From Pectobacterium aroidearum (GTDB lineage: Bacteria; Pseudomonadota; Gammaproteobacteria; Enterobacterales; Enterobacteriaceae), in the NCBI RefSeq assembly GCF_015689195.1, contig NZ_CP065044.1, forward strand, positions 930,001 to 994,000: a DNA stretch of 64,000 bases, written 5' to 3'. The notes below the pieces were generated by a model. The model was not told the origin of the DNA. It saw only the letters and a list, made by a program, of their open reading frames with translations, and made no database searches. Both the position numbers and the translations under genes were made by a program. Below are positions 25,517 through 35,938 of this stretch, piece by piece; the stretch's first letter is position 1, and every line of letters begins with the position of its first letter.

Positions 25517-26761
25517 TTGAAGATTTACCTTGTCGGCGGTGCTGTTCGGGACAGCCTGCTGGGTTTACCCGTCACCGAGAAAGATTGGGTGGTGGTTGGC
25601 GCTACGCCGGAGGATCTGCTTGCGCAGGGCTACCAGCAGGTTGGAAAGGATTTTCCCGTTTTCTTACACCCCGTGAGCCACGATGAATACGCCCTCGCGC
25701 GTACCGAGCGAAAATCCGGCAAAGGCTATACCGGTTTTGTCTGCCATGCTGCCCCCGATGTCACGTTAGAGCAGGATTTACTGCGCCGCGATTTGACTAT
25801 CAATGCCATTGCCCGCACCGAGCAGGGAGACCTTATCGATCCTTATCACGGTCGTCGCGATCTTGAGAATCACGTACTGCGCCACGTTTCCGACGCGTTC
25901 AGCGAGGATCCGCTACGGGTGCTGCGCGTTGCGCGTTTTGCCGCGCGTTTTGCTCATCTCGGTTTCCAGATTGCAGAAGAAACCATGGCGCTGATGCAAA
26001 AAATGGCGCATGAGGGCGAACTGGCCTATCTGACGCCAGAGCGAGTCTGGAAAGAGACGGAAAAAGCGCTTGGTACCTCATCACCCGATGTCTATTTTCA
26101 GGTGCTACGTGACTGCGGAGCGCTAGCCGTGCTGTTCCCTGAAATCGATAATCTGTATGGCGTACCAGCCCCCGCCAAATGGCACCCGGAGATCGATACC
26201 GGCATTCATACCATGATGACGGTGGCGATGGCCGCACGCCTCAGCCCTGAGATTGACGTGCGCTTTGCTACGCTGTGCCACGATTTAGGAAAAGGGCTGA
26301 CGCCTCCCGAGCTGTGGCCACGGCATCACGGGCATGGCCCGGCAGGGGTCAAATTGGTTGAAGCGCTGTGTCAGCGCCTGCGTGTGCCTAACCCGATTCG
26401 CGATCTGGCGAAACTGGTTGCCGAATATCATGACCTGATTCATACCGTGCAGGTGCTGCAACCTAAAACCCTGCTGAAGTTATTTGATGCGATTGACGTC
26501 TGGCGCAAGCCGCAGCGTTTGGAGCAGTTAGCGCTCACTAGCGAAGCCGACGCCCGAGGGCGGGCAGGTTTCGAAGATACGCCTTATCCGCAAGGCGACT
26601 ATCTGCGTGAAGCCTTCCGCGTTGCCAGCCAGGTCAGCAGTGCAGGCGTGGTTGCCGACGGTTTTAAAGGCATCGACGTGCGCAATGAGCTGGCACGTCG
26701 CCGCACTCAGGCATTGGCAGACTGGAAAGCACAACAGCCGGATGCATCCGCTACATCCTGA
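25517..26761 (+). CDS. cca: CCA-adding enzyme (tRNA nucleotidyltransferase/2'-phosphodiesterase/phosphatase)
   Basis: A 414-residue class II nucleotidyltransferase that repairs tRNA 3' CCA ends, here with a TTG start behind AGGAG (eight-base spacing). The opening [27 protein letters not shown] holds GGAVRD and the metal-binding DxD-equivalent (EKDW). [27 protein letters not shown] and the HD phosphohydrolase region [11 protein letters not shown] (about residue 250) follow, as in enterobacterial Cca. It is the first gene after the IS4 copy, 95 bases from its right end, and its promoter must lie in that gap or in the IS. Confidence 0.95.
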   Translation: MKIYLVGGAVRDSLLGLPVTEKDWVVVGATPEDLLAQGYQQVGKDFPVFLHPVSHDEYALARTERKSGKGYTGFVCHAAPDVTLEQDLLRRDLTINAIARTEQGDLIDPYHGRRDLENHVLRHVSDAFSEDPLRVLRVARFAARFAHLGFQIAEETMALMQKMAHEGELAYLTPERVWKETEKALGTSSPDVYFQVLRDCGALAVLFPEIDNLYGVPAPAKWHPEIDTGIHTMMTVAMAARLSPEIDVRFATLCHDLGKGLTPPELWPRHHGHGPAGVKLVEALCQRLRVPNPIRDLAKLVAEYHDLIHTVQVLQPKTLLKLFDAIDVWRKPQRLEQLALTSEADARGRAGFEDTPYPQGDYLREAFRVASQVSSAGVVADGFKGIDVRNELARRRTQALADWKAQQPDASATS

Positions 26762-26766
26762 AACAA

Positions 26767-26792
26767 AGAGGCCACGCTAATGCGTGGCCTCT
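26767..26792. terminator. Bidirectional hairpin between cca and uppP
   Basis: An eleven-base perfect stem AGAGGCCACGC-TAAT-GCGTGGCCTCT separates the convergent genes cca and uppP. The T-tracts are poor on both sides. Confidence 0.7.
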
Positions 26793-26824
26793 CCTCTATC
26801 TAACGACAACTGATAGAATTAGTC

Positions 26825-27643
26825 TTACATAAACACCATGTAAACGACGCCCGCGACGATAAAACGGTAAATCGCAAACGGGACAAACGAGATGCGTTTG
26901 ATGATTTTCAGGAAGGTTTTAATCGCAATCAGCGCCACGAGAAACGCCGTCACGAAACCAACGGCAAACATCGGTACATCAGACAGCGACAGGAAGTGCC
27001 AGCTTTTATACAGATCCAGAACGGTCGCGCCCATCATCATGGGAACCGCCAGAATAAAAGAGAACTCAGAAGCCGCATAGCGGCTGACGCCCATCAGCAT
27101 CCCGCCGGAAATGGTCGCACCCGAACGAGAAAAACCGGGCCACAGCGCCAGACATTGAAAACAGCCAATCATAAAGGCCTGACGATGCGTGATGTCATCC
27201 AGCCCGACGGCACGCGGCTTTTTAGGCTTGAGCCATTCCGCCGCTAACAGCAGAAAACCACCGACAACCAGCGCGTACATCACGTTCTGTGGGTAAAACA
27301 GCGATTTGATCACGTCATGAAAAACCAGCCCAAGCACCACGGCGGGAATCATTGCCAGCAAGATGTGCGTCAATTTCAGTCGACCCGCCGTATGCCCTTC
27401 GTGCGGGACTTCACCGAAGTGAATCCCAATCAGACCAAAGAGGCGACGCCAGAACATGACAACAACGGCCAGAATCGAGCCAAGCTGAATAATCACTTCA
27501 AACGTCTTGGCTTTCTCATCAACAAACCCTAACCAATGACCAACAATAATCATATGCCCCGTAGACGATACGGGCAAAAACTCGGTCAGTCCTTCGACCA
27601 CGCCAAGAATAAATGCGATTAGCAATGAATGCAGGTCAGTCAT
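26825..27643 (-). CDS. uppP: Undecaprenyl-diphosphate phosphatase
   Basis: A 272-residue inner-membrane enzyme that regenerates undecaprenyl phosphate, the lipid carrier for peptidoglycan and other wall polymers; overexpression gives bacitracin resistance (synonym bacA). It has about eight hydrophobic segments, the catalytic [18 protein letters not shown] (E17, E21, S26-S27, H30 region) and [18 protein letters not shown] near residue 170. AAGGA precedes the ATG. Length and sequence agree with E. coli (273). Confidence 0.95.
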   Translation of the reverse strand: MTDLHSLLIAFILGVVEGLTEFLPVSSTGHMIIVGHWLGFVDEKAKTFEVIIQLGSILAVVVMFWRRLFGLIGIHFGEVPHEGHTAGRLKLTHILLAMIPAVVLGLVFHDVIKSLFYPQNVMYALVVGGFLLLAAEWLKPKKPRAVGLDDITHRQAFMIGCFQCLALWPGFSRSGATISGGMLMGVSRYAASEFSFILAVPMMMGATVLDLYKSWHFLSLSDVPMFAVGFVTAFLVALIAIKTFLKIIKRISFVPFAIYRFIVAGVVYMVFM

Positions 27644-27683
27644 CTAAAAATCCTTGCCTTAATAAAAACGAAAATTCAGCCCA

Positions 27684-27715
27684 TAAAAAAGCGGCCGCGT
27701 ACTTTCGCGAGCCGC
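27684..27715 (-). terminator. Rho-independent terminator downstream of folB
   Basis: On the minus strand the stem GCGGC-t-CGCG / CGCG-GCCGC with an AAAGTA loop is followed by TTTTTTA. It lies beyond the 125-bp repeat, so the folB message would carry the whole repeat in its 3' end. Confidence 0.75.
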
Positions 27716-27720
27716 TACAC

Positions 27721-27846
<126 letters not shown>

Positions 27847-27915
27847 ACTGGCTTATAGACTATTTGGGTTACGGTTTAGTTGCACGTAAATCAGTATTTT
27901 TCTGTTAAATCAGAT

Positions 27916-28269
27916 TTATCGCGCGCCGCGCTCAATAATGACCCCAACCTGACGCGCCTGCGCGACCGCGCCAGGCTTGCTGAGCTTGATCCGCAACCAG
28001 GGAATCGAGAAGCGCTGCATCAGCATGTGGGCGACTTCTTCAGCAACACGCTCCACCAGCGCAAAGCGCTGATTTGCCACATGAGCAATCACCGCCTCGC
28101 TGACATCCGCATAGCTCAGGCAGTCATTGACATCATCACTGGCGGCAGCCTGACGGTTATCCCAGCCCATTTCGATATCGAACACCAGTTTCTGCTGGAT
28201 AGTCTGTTCCCAATCGTAAACACCGATCGTAGTGATTACAGTAAGTTCTTCAATAAATACGATATCCAT
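27916..28269 (-). CDS. folB: Dihydroneopterin aldolase / 7,8-dihydroneopterin epimerase
   Basis: The 117-residue product starts at ATG 28269 ([20 protein letters not shown], near-identical to E. coli FolB); a GTG three bases upstream is also in frame. It converts dihydroneopterin to hydroxymethyldihydropterin in folate synthesis. SYADVSEAV and [13 protein letters not shown], then [10 protein letters not shown] with the catalytic Lys, are conserved. It is divergent from plsY, as in E. coli, with 107 bases between the starts. Confidence 0.95.
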   Translation of the reverse strand: MDIVFIEELTVITTIGVYDWEQTIQQKLVFDIEMGWDNRQAAASDDVNDCLSYADVSEAVIAHVANQRFALVERVAEEVAHMLMQRFSIPWLRIKLSKPGAVAQARQVGVIIERGAR

Positions 28270-28376
28270 CACGCCATTCTCTGTTTTTGTCGCTGTCGGA
28301 TACCACTTCCGACGGAATGTGCGTATTATCCACAGATGAGAAGAGTAAAACGACCCTTATTAAACGGAATGGCGTT

Positions 28377-29012
28377 ATGAGTGTTACCGCGCTTGGTATG
28401 ATGTTAATCGCGTATCTGTGTGGCTCTATTTCCAGTGCGATTTTGTTCTGCAGAATAGCTGGGCTACCAGACCCGCGTCAGCATGGTTCCGGGAACCCCG
28501 GAGCCACTAACGTATTGCGTATTGGCGGCAAGGCTGCCGCTGCAACCGTATTGGTTTTTGATGTCCTGAAAGGCATGTTGCCAGTCTGGGCCGCTTACGC
28601 ACTGGGCGTCTCCCCGTTGTATCTCGGGTTAACTGCCATTGCGGCCTGCCTCGGTCATATCTATCCAGTCTTTTTTCACTTTCGCGGCGGCAAAGGTGTG
28701 GCAACGGCTTTTGGCGCCATCGCACCGATCGGCTGGGATCTGACGGGCCTGATGACCGGGACCTGGCTACTGACCGTTCTACTGAGCGGCTATTCCTCAC
28801 TCGGCGCCATCGTCAGTGCGCTCATCGCCCCGTTTTACGTCTGGTGGTTCAAGCCACAGTTTACGTTTCCCGTCGCGATGCTCTCTTGTCTGATACTGAT
28901 GCGTCATCACGACAATATCCAACGTCTGTGGCGCGGGCAGGAAAGCAAAATCTGGAACAAGCTGCGGAAGAAGAAACAGCCAGAAGACGAGAAAACGTCT
29001 CCCGAAGAGTAA
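28377..29012 (+). CDS. plsY: Acyl phosphate:glycerol-3-phosphate acyltransferase
   Basis: A 211-residue inner-membrane protein that acylates glycerol 3-phosphate from acyl-phosphate in the first step of phospholipid synthesis. ATG 28377 matches the E. coli start (MS...[13 protein letters not shown]). Conserved cytoplasmic motifs are [33 protein letters not shown] and RHHDNIQRL; five hydrophobic stretches are visible. The C-terminus is Lys/Glu-rich. An open frame upstream to 28287 overlaps the folB promoter and lacks a ribosome site. Confidence 0.95.
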   Translation: MSVTALGMMLIAYLCGSISSAILFCRIAGLPDPRQHGSGNPGATNVLRIGGKAAAATVLVFDVLKGMLPVWAAYALGVSPLYLGLTAIAACLGHIYPVFFHFRGGKGVATAFGAIAPIGWDLTGLMTGTWLLTVLLSGYSSLGAIVSALIAPFYVWWFKPQFTFPVAMLSCLILMRHHDNIQRLWRGQESKIWNKLRKKKQPEDEKTSPEE

Positions 29013-29014
29013 GG

Positions 29015-29048
29015 CAAAAAAATTCCCGTTTTCACGGGAATTTTTTTA
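29015..29048. terminator. Bidirectional terminator between plsY and the chemoreceptor gene
   Basis: The stem ATTCCCGT-TTTC-ACGGGAAT (29022-29041) is flanked by A7 on the left and T7 on the right, giving a rho-independent terminator on both strands for the two convergent genes. Confidence 0.9.
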
Positions 29049-29066
29049 TGAAGTATGAAGGGGGAA

Positions 29067-30653
29067 TTAGAATCGGCCGATGGCGGCAAACTCCTGCGAC
29101 TGAACCTTAAACTGTGCCATGCTTTCTGCCAGCAGACGTGCCTGATCTTCCAGTGAGCGTGTGGCAGCGGCGGACTCTTCAACCAGAGAAGCATTGTGCT
29201 GGGCAACCTCATCCATCTGCGATACCGCCAGATTCACCTGTCCAATGCCATTGCTTTGCTCACGCGTTGCCGTTGAAATCTCACGCATCAGCGACGTCAC
29301 ACGCGCTACCGCCTCAGAAACATCGTTCATCGTTTCGCCCGCCATTTTTGCCATAACGGTACCTTCACTGACGCGGCTCTGGGATTCTTCCATCAGCGTT
29401 TTGATTTCTTTAGCCGATTGCGCACTGCGCTGCGCCAGATTGCGGACTTCACCTGCCACCACGGCAAATCCTCGCCCTTGCTCACCCGCACGCGCGGCTT
29501 CAACCGCCGCATTCAGCGCCAGAATATTGGTCTGGAACGCGATGCCATCAATCACGGCCAGAATATCGGCAATACGTTCTGAGCTGCTGGAGATCATCTG
29601 CATTTTCTCAATCATACTGCCCACCGTATCGCTGCCTTTATTCGCGATATCAGACACATTTTGCGCCAGCGTATGCGCTTGTTCCGCACTCTCCGCGTTC
29701 AGCGCTACCGTGGCAGTCAACTGCTCCATGCTGGCCGCGGTTTCTTCCAGTGATGACGCTGATTCTTCCGTACGAGCTGCCAGATGGGTATTGCCGGAAG
29801 AGAGTTCACGCGTACCGACGTCAATCTGCATACCAGCATCGCGGACGCGTCCCACGGCGGTCGCCAGTGAAGATTGCATTGCTTTCATTGCCTGAATCAG
29901 GCGGCCAATTTCATTATTCCCGCCGTCAGCGATGTGCTGGGTCAAATCACCACGGGCAATAAACTCCAGTTGGGTGACCGTCTCTTCAAGCGGAGACAGA
30001 ATAGAGCGCTTCAGCGCAATCCAGGCAGCCAACACCAGTAGCAGAACAACGACACAGGCAATGCCAATGATCGTCAGGCGCTCGAGCGCAAAGCTCTCTG
30101 CTTCAGTGAGCATGTTCTCTCCCACTTCCAGGCCGAAGTCGCGGAATTCGTTCGCCACTTTATCCATCTTAACGCTGAGCGGCGGCAGCACGTCCTGCAA
30201 TAGCACGTAATAAGCAGCGATATCACCACGTTTTAGCGCATCGACCATCGGCTGAACGCCAAGATTCATGTATTGCTCGTAGTTGCTTTTAACCTCTGCT
30301 GCCATTCTGGCACCGCGTTCCGTTACGGTACCGTAGGAGAGAAAGCGCGCCATTTCTTTTTGCGAGAGCGCGGTGTAGGCCTCCGCTCGCGCAACCGAGG
30401 CATTTGCGAGATCGGTCAGCCCGCTTTCCATCTGACGAGCAGCCAAGGCAGCTCCCGTTCTGGCACGCAGCGACGCGGTGTAGCTCCCCGCCAGCGCCGT
30501 GACTTCTTTGCCCTGAATCTTGTCGATCGTAGTAAGCGACGTGATTCCCTGATTGATTGAGGTAATGCCAATTCCACAGACCAGCAACAACAGCAGTACC
30601 ATCGTTCCTAACAAAGCAATCAAGCTCGTCTTGATTGTGATATTTCTTAACAT
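29067..30653 (-). CDS. Methyl-accepting chemotaxis protein (Tar/Tsr type)
   Basis: A 528-residue transmembrane chemoreceptor starting at the ATG at 30653 (AGGGA upstream). TM1 is residues about 8-32, a four-helix-bundle periplasmic domain follows to about 185, TM2 at about 190-212, HAMP to 265, and the cytoplasmic hairpin contains the invariant tip [42 protein letters not shown]. It ends AAIGRF without the NWETF-type pentapeptide, so it probably relies on other receptors for CheR/CheB docking. Ligand not predictable. A FliA-type promoter lies at 30729-30755, so it belongs to the flagellar regulon. Confidence 0.93.
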   Translation of the reverse strand: MLRNITIKTSLIALLGTMVLLLLLVCGIGITSINQGITSLTTIDKIQGKEVTALAGSYTASLRARTGAALAARQMESGLTDLANASVARAEAYTALSQKEMARFLSYGTVTERGARMAAEVKSNYEQYMNLGVQPMVDALKRGDIAAYYVLLQDVLPPLSVKMDKVANEFRDFGLEVGENMLTEAESFALERLTIIGIACVVVLLLVLAAWIALKRSILSPLEETVTQLEFIARGDLTQHIADGGNNEIGRLIQAMKAMQSSLATAVGRVRDAGMQIDVGTRELSSGNTHLAARTEESASSLEETAASMEQLTATVALNAESAEQAHTLAQNVSDIANKGSDTVGSMIEKMQMISSSSERIADILAVIDGIAFQTNILALNAAVEAARAGEQGRGFAVVAGEVRNLAQRSAQSAKEIKTLMEESQSRVSEGTVMAKMAGETMNDVSEAVARVTSLMREISTATREQSNGIGQVNLAVSQMDEVAQHNASLVEESAAATRSLEDQARLLAESMAQFKVQSQEFAAIGRF

Positions 30654-30728
30654 TTTTATTTCCCTGATATTACAAATGATAAATAAATGCGGAGAAATGC
30701 TCCACATAACGTGATCTCGATCATGTTC

Positions 30729-30755
30729 CTATCGGTAGCAAGCCTGCTTTCTTTA
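30729..30755 (-). promoter_or_regulatory. FliA (sigma-28) type promoter of the chemoreceptor gene
   Basis: Minus-strand TAAA (30755-30752), exactly 15 bases, then ACCGATAG (30736-30729), against consensus TAAA-N15-GCCGATAA (six of eight in the -10). It is about 75 bases before the start codon. A palindrome TGATCGAGATCA lies just downstream. Confidence 0.65.
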
Positions 30756-30901
30756 AAGAAACTTTAGTAACGAAAGTATTTTTACTTAAACGACGCATGC
30801 GAGCGCATGGCGCCTCGGTACGCTAAAAATCGGGGACATTAAACGCTTTTTGGCTATAATGACGGCCACGCTATTTCAGGTTTTAAGAGAAGGAAACTGA
30901 C

Positions 30902-31432
30902 ATGAGTCTGAACAATGTTCCGGCAGGTAAAGATCTGCCAGAAGATATCTATGTAGTAATTGAAATCCCTGCGAATGCCGATCCAATCAAATATGAAATT
31001 GATAAAGATACCGGCGCGCTGTTTGTAGACCGTTTCATGTCTACAGCTATGTTCTACCCGTGCAACTACGGCTACATCAACCACACGCTGTCTCTGGATG
31101 GCGACCCGGTTGACGTGCTGGTTCCAACGCCGTATCCGCTGCAGCCGGGCTCAGTGATCCGTTGCCGTCCTGTTGGCGTGCTGAAAATGACCGACGAAGC
31201 GGGCGAAGATGCCAAGCTGGTTGCCGTTCCGCACAGCAAGCTGACCAAAGAATACGATCACATTAAAGACGTTAACGACCTGCCTGAACTGCTGCGTGCA
31301 CAGATCGGCCACTTCTTTGAACACTACAAAGATCTGGAAAAAGGCAAGTGGGTAAAAGTAGAAGGTTGGGACAACGCTGCAGCGGCAAAAGCCGAGATCG
31401 TTGCCTCCTTCGAGCGCGCAAAAAACAAATAA
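30902..31432 (+). CDS. ppa: Inorganic pyrophosphatase
   Basis: A 176-residue soluble family I pyrophosphatase that hydrolyses PPi and pulls biosynthetic reactions forward. The PROSITE-type motif [16 protein letters not shown] carries the Mg-binding Asps, with [16 protein letters not shown] upstream and [21 protein letters not shown] downstream, all as in E. coli Ppa. A TATAAT box lies at 30855-30860 and AAGGA precedes the ATG. Nearly all synonymous choices look like those of highly expressed genes. Confidence 0.97.
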   Translation: MSLNNVPAGKDLPEDIYVVIEIPANADPIKYEIDKDTGALFVDRFMSTAMFYPCNYGYINHTLSLDGDPVDVLVPTPYPLQPGSVIRCRPVGVLKMTDEAGEDAKLVAVPHSKLTKEYDHIKDVNDLPELLRAQIGHFFEHYKDLEKGKWVKVEGWDNAAAAKAEIVASFERAKNK

Positions 31433-31483
31433 GCGCCGCGCAATATGCGTTACCCCCCTTACGGGCTAAGATAGCGCACGATC

Positions 31484-31511
31484 AAAAACACCGCCTTACG
31501 CGGTGTTTTTT
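31484..31511 (+). terminator. Terminator of ppa
   Basis: AAAAACACCGC-CTTAC-GCGGTGTTTTTT, a perfect GC stem with flanking A and T tracts, 52 bases after the ppa stop. Confidence 0.9.
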
Positions 31512-31547
31512 ATTTATAACGACCTCGACCTGATTAGCTACGTAGCC

Positions 31548-31898
31548 TCAAGCCTCTTCTTCATCACGCTTCAGCCAGTCACCGCTGGCTATACGCGTCA
31601 GCCCTACAACAGGGTGTTTGTACAGATAGATCCAGGCACTGCCCAAAGGCGTGGAAATCAGCTCACGCTGGTATTCGTGACCGTCCCGCTTTAACGCATC
31701 CAGTTCCGTCAATATCGACGAACTAATGCGATAAACCTCACAATGGATTTCTCCATCACCAGGTACTACTGCCGGATAATGGCCGAGATCGTACAGCTCG
31801 AAACCTGCGAGCTGACAATCCCCTAGCCATTGCGCATTTGTCATCCAATGACTATTTCCCTGTTTGCGTCGTAAACTGCCGTAAACAATAATTCGCAT
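31548..31898 (-). CDS. ytfP: Gamma-glutamylcyclotransferase-fold protein YtfP
   Basis: A 116-residue protein close to E. coli YtfP (113). MRIIVYGSLRRKQGNSHWM carries the YGSLR loop that binds the substrate in gamma-glutamylcyclotransferase-like folds, and EVYRISSSILTELDALKRDGHEY contains the conserved Glu-Leu-Asp region with the catalytic Glu. The true substrate is not established. It follows tamB by two bases and is the last gene of tamA-tamB-ytfP, a linkage conserved in enterobacteria. Confidence 0.92.
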   Translation of the reverse strand: MRIIVYGSLRRKQGNSHWMTNAQWLGDCQLAGFELYDLGHYPAVVPGDGEIHCEVYRISSSILTELDALKRDGHEYQRELISTPLGSAWIYLYKHPVVGLTRIASGDWLKRDEEEA

Positions 31899-31900
31899 CG

Positions 31901-34900
31901 CTAAAACTCAAACTGATAGAGCACATCTAATGCCTGGCTAATTCCAGACACCGCTTCCAAGTATAGCTTTGGCATCAAGCGGTAACGCAGCGTTAACGTT
32001 GCCAAAGAATCGAATATGCCAACACCATATTTCACTTGCAGACCCGGAAGGACGTAGCCGCTGACGACAACCTGAGAATTATCGCCAACACCCTGTGTAT
32101 CCAGAGCTAAATTACTTACGCCAAAGGCCTCGCCGATTTTACCCACAACTTGACCACTTTGTGCAACCCCTAAACCGACTAACATTGAGGTCATTGCCGA
32201 GCTATCGGCTCCACCGCTGTCCAAACCCTGTCCACGCAGCAGATAAGAGAGTGCTTCCTGCTGCGACATTGCCGGATCGGAGAAGACTTCCAGCTTCGGC
32301 GTAGCGGCCATGCCGGTGACACGCACCCCGGCGGTGACGTCATCAGCGGTGTTGTCTGGGTTACGAATGGCTTCGATATTCAGGATCGGCTGATCAGGCG
32401 AGCCAGAGAACAGAATCAGACCTTTGCGGACGATCAAATCCTGCCCGTAGGCTTTAAAACGGCCGGACGGAATATCGATTTGTCCGTTCAGCCCTAATCC
32501 ACGTTCGTCCTGAACCATTTTCAGATCGCCCTGCAAGCGGGCAGCCAGCCCGAACGCATCCAGCCGTACATCATTTCCGACGCGGATTGTCAGATTGCTG
32601 TTAATCGGAATTGCCGCACTGGCTTTCTTCAGTGGCTGGCGCTGGGCATCCAGCATCACTTCATCCGATGACACCGCCACCGCGCTTTCCGGCATATCTT
32701 TAACCACAATGCGCGCCCACGGAATACTGACCGAACCGTTTAACGCAAACAGCTGCGGCGTAGCCTCGAAGACAATATCCGGCGAGACATCCAGCCGCGC
32801 CATCGGTGGAATCGTCACCCGCAGCTTCTGGCCTTTCGCCGCAATCCGCGCACGCCACACATCAGGCCGCGACCAGTCGGCATTCCCGCCGAGGTTCAAC
32901 TGTCCGTTATCCGTTTTCAGAAAGCCTTGCAGCGTTGATGACATCCCGCTGAAATTCACCGCCAGCCGCCCGTTGGTCAGATCAACCGGCATCCAGTTGC
33001 CATCAATATCCAATCGCTCCAGCACCATCTGGCCAAAGATCTGAGGACGTGCCGCATCCCCTGCCAAGCGCAGGTTCGCATTCAATATCCCTGCCGCTTT
33101 CTCTCCTTTACTCAACGCAGGGTTGAGCAAGGCCAGCGAAATATTGTTAATTGTGACATTGCCGCCGAGATTGCGCCGCCCTTGTGGATCGGTCACCTGA
33201 ATATCACCGCTGAAGCGCCCGTTCTCGCGAATCGCCATCAGCCAGCCAAGCTGCGCCCGCCCGCGATCGAGCCCGGCATTCAGCGTAAAGGTATCGAAAT
33301 CAATCGGCAGCGTGTTGCCCTGCATCTGCTGACGAACGCTCACACCGTTGCCCACCAGCGACACTTTCGCCTGTGGTAAGCCTTGCCCCGCCTGCCAACT
33401 GATATCCGCACCACCGGTAAACGTCCCCGCCAGCACGGTATCTGCCGTCAGGAACGGCTTTAACATAGCGAGATCGAAACGGTTCAATCGGATACTTGCC
33501 TGTCCGCTCGGTCCGGCCTCAATCGCTTTCGGTACGCACAGTTCTGCGTTTGGGTTACGCCAGCAGTGTGTCCCGATGGTGATCTTCTGCTGCGTATTCA
33601 GGTAGTCCAGCGCTATATCCTGCGTCAAACGCCATTCACCGACAGGGGTGTCGAAGCGGGTATTGTTCAGCGTACCGCGCCAACGCTGTTCCTGACGATC
33701 GAAGCTGCCTGAAAGTACCAGTTGCCCCGCGACCGGTTCACCCTGCATAGTCAGCCGAAGCTGATGCTGCTTTTCATTGCCGCTGGCATCCAGCGTCAAC
33801 AACGCAATATTCAGGCCGTCCTGCTTCAACGCTTCAAGACGCACAGCCAGCTTGCCCTGAATCTGCTGTTCGGAGCGCACATCGCCTTCTACTCTCACCT
33901 GACTTATCGTTATTGCCTGCCAGCGCAGGCCGGAAGCGGTGATATCCGCCAGCATCTGCGGTTCACGCAGATTGCCGCGTAGCTTGAGTGTTCCGATGGC
34001 GCGTCCTGCCAGACCCGGCAACATACCGTCCAGCGACGGCGCATTGATGTCTGCATCCAACTGCCATTTGTCGCTCAGGTCACCTTTGACATTCAACTGG
34101 TTGCGACCTAATGCCAGATTCAGCCCTGGTATTGTCCACTGGCCTGCCGCATTGCCACGCAGTTCACCTCTGGCCGTGAGCTTATTCGCTTTCACGTTGC
34201 CATCCAGCCGTAGTTCCGGTACCTGCAACTGCCAGCTACCGCCATAGACGCTACCGCGCGTTGTTATCTTGCCATCTATTTTCGCAGGCCATTCAGGCCA
34301 CTGTTTCGCGGTGTTAATCCCGTTCAGCAGCAGCTCACTGCGCCAGCTTATCGCTTTGCTCCAGTCGATAAGCGCACTCAGATCGGCATTCCCCTGCAAC
34401 GCCGCCAGCCGCAAGCGGCTCAGCGTAAACTGCTGCTCGTTGCCTTTGCCATCCAGTAGCAGCGTCGCGGGAGGAATATCCGCACCGCTCAGATCGCCGC
34501 GCAGCGATAACGCGTAGTCGGTCACTTTGCCATTAAAACGCAGCCTGACGTTATTGGCCTGATACTGCGTTGTCCCCGTCAGCGGCCAGCGCACACGCTC
34601 GGTTTGCAACGTCAACGCCAGCGGCAGCCCGGCTTCCGCCAGTTTGGTCTGCAAATCCAACTGAGCGCGCTGCGGCCCAGAAAGATTCAGAGCCACATTC
34701 AGCTGTTCACGCAGGCCGCCATCGACCGCCAGTTTCAACGTTTCGCCTTTGAGCGGATCGACATTCAGCACGCCGTTCGCCGTCAGCGAGACGGGCCAGT
34801 TATCGCTAAGCGTCGCTTCACCGCGTACATTCAACCCACCCTGCGGCGATTGCACGATCAGTTTGTCCAGTCGCAAATGCTGTTGCTGGGTCGACACCTG

Positions 34901-35938
34901 TACGAACAGGTTATTAATCACAATGTCCTGATCGCCCGTCAGCCGCAGCTGTTCACCGTGGATCTCAACAATATTCAGATCCAACGGCAGCGTGAACTGC
35001 GGTAAATCCGGTAATAGCGGTTTGGAGAATAGCTCGCTCAGGCGTTCGCCCAGCGGCTGTTCAGGGACTGCCGGCTTGTCAGCGGCGCCATCCGTTTTTG
35101 GCGTCGACGCTGTCGGTATCGGTGTCGTCGTCGTGGCGGCCGCTACCGTATTATTCGCCTCTAGCACTTTATCGATTTGAAGCGTTTGCGAAGAGCCTTG
35201 CTCAGCCGCCTCACGTACGTTCGCCGCCGTTTCTTTGATGACGGACGCCATTTCCGCCGCCGTCACTTTGCCATCTTCCAGCACATCGACAGGGGTTTTC
35301 GGTAAAGCCACCAGCAGTGCGCTGATTTTGGTCGGCAGTAGCGTCAATGCGCGCCCTTCCCACTGCATTCCGGTGCGGAATTCGCCCAGAGAAATCGCCG
35401 TGTCATCCACGGTAACCTGGACGCTATTGAGCACGAGTTGACGTAGAGAGATAGGGAAAGGTGCGGAGATTTCCGTGACTGGAGTCGAAGGCGGCGGTGG
35501 CTCTTCCGCCACAGGCAGGGCTTTGGTATCCACAACCACATCGACGCGGTTCGCCGAGAGATCGTTAATGCACAGCTGGCTTTTGCGCAGACACCCCAGC
35601 GCGAGCGACAGGTGAAATTCATCACTCTTTACCGTCACGCCCGGCATCTCGTAGCTGACATTTTTCAGCGTTAAATCACGCCAGCCGCCGCTCACGCTGG
35701 CAATGTCCAGCCCCGGCACCACGCGTGCTGCGGTATTCAGCAACAGGTGCAGACCCGGCGTAGTGCCCACCAGCAGCCCTATGCCAACAACAAGCAGCAA
35801 CAAGAATGCGGCGATACCAATGCCGATGCGTTTCCACCAGCGCCCTTTTCGTACAGGCGTCGTCGGCACGTTATCCTGCGCGATGTTTTCTTCTGCCGCG
35901 GCATCCTGTGCTTTTTTTTCGTTTTTTTCATCCATCAT
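31901..35938 (-). CDS. tamB: Translocation and assembly module inner-membrane subunit TamB
   Basis: A 1345-residue AsmA-like bridge protein. Residues 30-60 are the inner-membrane anchor ([21 protein letters not shown]), the middle is a very long beta-taco, and the C-terminal DUF490 (TamB) domain ends [13 protein letters not shown]. With TamA it helps insert autotransporters and transports phospholipid to the outer membrane. The protein is about 85 residues longer than E. coli TamB (1259); much of this lies at about 235-310 in a low-complexity, Thr/Ala/Pro-rich insert ([15 protein letters not shown]). The start ATG overlaps the tamA stop (ATGA); a second ATG follows at once. Confidence 0.93.
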   Translation of the reverse strand: MMDEKNEKKAQDAAAEENIAQDNVPTTPVRKGRWWKRIGIGIAAFLLLLVVGIGLLVGTTPGLHLLLNTAARVVPGLDIASVSGGWRDLTLKNVSYEMPGVTVKSDEFHLSLALGCLRKSQLCINDLSANRVDVVVDTKALPVAEEPPPPSTPVTEISAPFPISLRQLVLNSVQVTVDDTAISLGEFRTGMQWEGRALTLLPTKISALLVALPKTPVDVLEDGKVTAAEMASVIKETAANVREAAEQGSSQTLQIDKVLEANNTVAAATTTTPIPTASTPKTDGAADKPAVPEQPLGERLSELFSKPLLPDLPQFTLPLDLNIVEIHGEQLRLTGDQDIVINNLFVQVSTQQQHLRLDKLIVQSPQGGLNVRGEATLSDNWPVSLTANGVLNVDPLKGETLKLAVDGGLREQLNVALNLSGPQRAQLDLQTKLAEAGLPLALTLQTERVRWPLTGTTQYQANNVRLRFNGKVTDYALSLRGDLSGADIPPATLLLDGKGNEQQFTLSRLRLAALQGNADLSALIDWSKAISWRSELLLNGINTAKQWPEWPAKIDGKITTRGSVYGGSWQLQVPELRLDGNVKANKLTARGELRGNAAGQWTIPGLNLALGRNQLNVKGDLSDKWQLDADINAPSLDGMLPGLAGRAIGTLKLRGNLREPQMLADITASGLRWQAITISQVRVEGDVRSEQQIQGKLAVRLEALKQDGLNIALLTLDASGNEKQHQLRLTMQGEPVAGQLVLSGSFDRQEQRWRGTLNNTRFDTPVGEWRLTQDIALDYLNTQQKITIGTHCWRNPNAELCVPKAIEAGPSGQASIRLNRFDLAMLKPFLTADTVLAGTFTGGADISWQAGQGLPQAKVSLVGNGVSVRQQMQGNTLPIDFDTFTLNAGLDRGRAQLGWLMAIRENGRFSGDIQVTDPQGRRNLGGNVTINNISLALLNPALSKGEKAAGILNANLRLAGDAARPQIFGQMVLERLDIDGNWMPVDLTNGRLAVNFSGMSSTLQGFLKTDNGQLNLGGNADWSRPDVWRARIAAKGQKLRVTIPPMARLDVSPDIVFEATPQLFALNGSVSIPWARIVVKDMPESAVAVSSDEVMLDAQRQPLKKASAAIPINSNLTIRVGNDVRLDAFGLAARLQGDLKMVQDERGLGLNGQIDIPSGRFKAYGQDLIVRKGLILFSGSPDQPILNIEAIRNPDNTADDVTAGVRVTGMAATPKLEVFSDPAMSQQEALSYLLRGQGLDSGGADSSAMTSMLVGLGVAQSGQVVGKIGEAFGVSNLALDTQGVGDNSQVVVSGYVLPGLQVKYGVGIFDSLATLTLRYRLMPKLYLEAVSGISQALDVLYQFEF

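Noticed and set aside
29161..29895. 244-codon frame antisense to the chemoreceptor gene
   Set aside because: Ser/Ala-rich mirror of the signalling domain, no ribosome site, and the opposite frame is a clear chemoreceptor.
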